From assembly GCA_934463165.1 (NCBI GenBank), contig CAKSJG010000001.1, forward strand, positions 248,001 through 312,000: a DNA stretch of 64,000 nt. Direction: 5' to 3'. Every line of letters begins with the position of its first letter. Position 1 is the first letter of the stretch. Below, in pieces: positions 63,901 to 64,000 of the stretch. The notes beneath the pieces were generated by a model, which was given only the letters and a program-made list of their open reading frames with translations, made no database searches and was not told the DNA's origin. The DNA comes from an uncultured Clostridia bacterium. Lineage in GTDB: Bacteria; Bacillota; Clostridia; UMGS1810. The position numbers and the translations under genes were made by a program.

Positions 63901-63979
63901 CAATTGCCGCCGTCGCCGTGCCCGAAAAAACCGATGTTAAGCTTAAAACTATAGCTAAAATTAAACTTATCTTTTTCAT
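60974..63979 (-). CDS. Large secreted clan GH-A-type glycosidase
   Basis: 1001 residues with a signal peptide (SGTATAA). An N-terminal jelly-roll domain (about 30-215), an Ig-like domain (about 215-330), and a TIM barrel (about 335-720) with probable Glu456 (acid/base, LCNEPN) and Glu610 (nucleophile, WHTEFGWS) follow. HPYSY near 573 is also typical of GH39-like barrels. Beta-sheet domains close the protein, without a CBM9. The ATG follows GAGGA. It is the most upstream gene of the operon in the window, with 18 bases to the next gene; the promoter must lie beyond the right edge. Confidence 0.83.
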   Translation of the reverse strand: MKKISLILAIVLSLTSVFSGTATAAIAPSPSGGVYASYAFSASVSGDVSKNMSCKTSGTHTEYGLKLTPFIEVADTVKGGTKTLKNAQTSNILFNVTTVPSGYNDYYVEVEYLNYSYGFFNISYTDKSGKTKTTELVCCEDTGDLSSPIADRVSAASKINEAGSEYKTHIFRLENVDFSKLNDFTVETIRTAKSSIFEYSPKSVYIKNVKVYREDKLPVKAQIKSGKTGNIFYDRDLPEFSVVFANNAESDTDFSVNLNVYKYTTGGEPVLEENLSKQVLKGETVKKGESIVKSFSLNVSDFGLYLLEADITSNGRTYTAASVEFSKCVGNDGKNNALGVGMHTGTWDAGTLKNYMTLACNAGFGLVREGVTWGVYEKSDGTSSLRNSDIGFYKICNEYGMDPYIIIAVTNPRACIDKSNSGLPDSGALDGITAFINNLLGEPDMQNVNHFELCNEPNIAIYYDENEKKLKYTGDTKDERTSVYTAKGKAYGKICEKMIDAIRAKRGDSAEIGILSLCGIDSRFDKDGSRYIWNGRYCADNFVKGALDYLSDPNGDGSKADTKLNDVDVITYHPYSYLVNPEVISERDLTGVTDIAKTYGMNTANAWHTEFGWSTAKYPANSACIGDDYVQAKNIIRQYASMYTRNNDDKLFIYDFIDDDIVTNAQESNYGLIHSELYSTPYAAKLSYLAVSNLNKMTAGLANAEFAYNTVDDLYTGDYETETNGYGTKGEMVAKFSGSGEKTVYMLWGIEDNKEISYKIPEKVIAYYDFLGNRIDPSAVETENGYTVSTEPFYAVCGEDNTASIINVDENKAKFTVEGNTKGGNSGDTVILLVSDRDVSSSKNISSENLLYANFCTSSDDGYYRFDCGTITAQNKAYAFIIEADGTETKAPISLKHSGAELNLFKNMQKIDEGSVSLKNLDDISVIGDVRSDAEANSNAKLIISFFKGGELTYLTTCELENSYAEKAISAPDGTEYDKVGIFLWDGFKTVKPLCSNIYIK

Positions 63980-64000
63980 GTAATTATCCTCATTTATTAT

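Overview
The window looks like a chromosomal segment of a low-GC, anaerobic Firmicute of class Clostridia. The signs are Rnf-type energy conservation, ferredoxin-dependent indolepyruvate oxidoreductase, a YtxC-like sporulation-type protein, an SLH-domain envelope protein, YloU/YloV next to recG, and strong AGGAGG-type ribosome sites with frequent TTG and GTG starts. The secreted glycosidases and pectin-type enzymes at the right end fit a gut plant-polysaccharide degrader. Monoglobus-like bacteria would match, but that is only an inference.

Layout. 0-0.2 kb: the end of an unknown + strand gene, a bidirectional terminator and two short repeats beside the guaA 3' end, a known integration hotspot type. 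0.2-15.3 kb (minus strand): guaA, a B12-binding radical SAM protein, a YtxC-like protein, a DUF6873 protein, a methionine gamma-lyase-like PLP enzyme, iorBA, three tandem M42 peptidases, murD, a probable 6S RNA with its own promoter and terminator, DUF1292, ruvX, DUF4363 and DUF421. 15.3-22.2 kb (plus strand): a small unknown protein, pncB and rnfCDGEAB in one probable operon. 22.2-32.6 kb (minus): branched-chain amino acid transporter livKHMGF, zinc transporter znuACB and methionine transporter metQNI. 32.7-45.9 kb (minus): an SLH protein; prfA-tsaC-ywlE-rimI-tsaD; recG; yloV/yloU-like genes; and a YhaN/YhaO-like ATPase-nuclease pair. 46.0-49.4 kb (plus): a TIM-barrel/acyl-CoA-synthetase fusion and murI. 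49.5-64 kb (minus): a glycan-degradation block with two large secreted glycosidases, a secreted LamG/Ig-like protein, an ADP-ribosylglycohydrolase-family protein, an alpha/beta hydrolase, a GH4 alpha-galacturonidase, two gene remnants and a GH29 fucosidase.

How the genes may work together. Branched-chain and methionine uptake, aminopeptidases, IorAB (2-oxoacid oxidation to reduced ferredoxin) and Rnf (ferredoxin to NAD with ion pumping) form a plausible peptide-fermentation chain; pncB would supply NAD. In the right-hand block the first genes carry signal peptides and the later ones do not. This suggests extracellular cleavage followed by cytoplasmic breakdown of the released oligosaccharides. 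No transporter or regulator for that block lies inside the window.

The most unusual points are: the M42 triplet, in which one copy keeps all catalytic residues and the other two have each lost a different one; the 843-residue fusion of a sugar-isomerase-like barrel to an acyl-CoA synthetase; and a nearly identical duplicated gene fragment bracketed by two related hairpins next to a decayed beta-helix gene.
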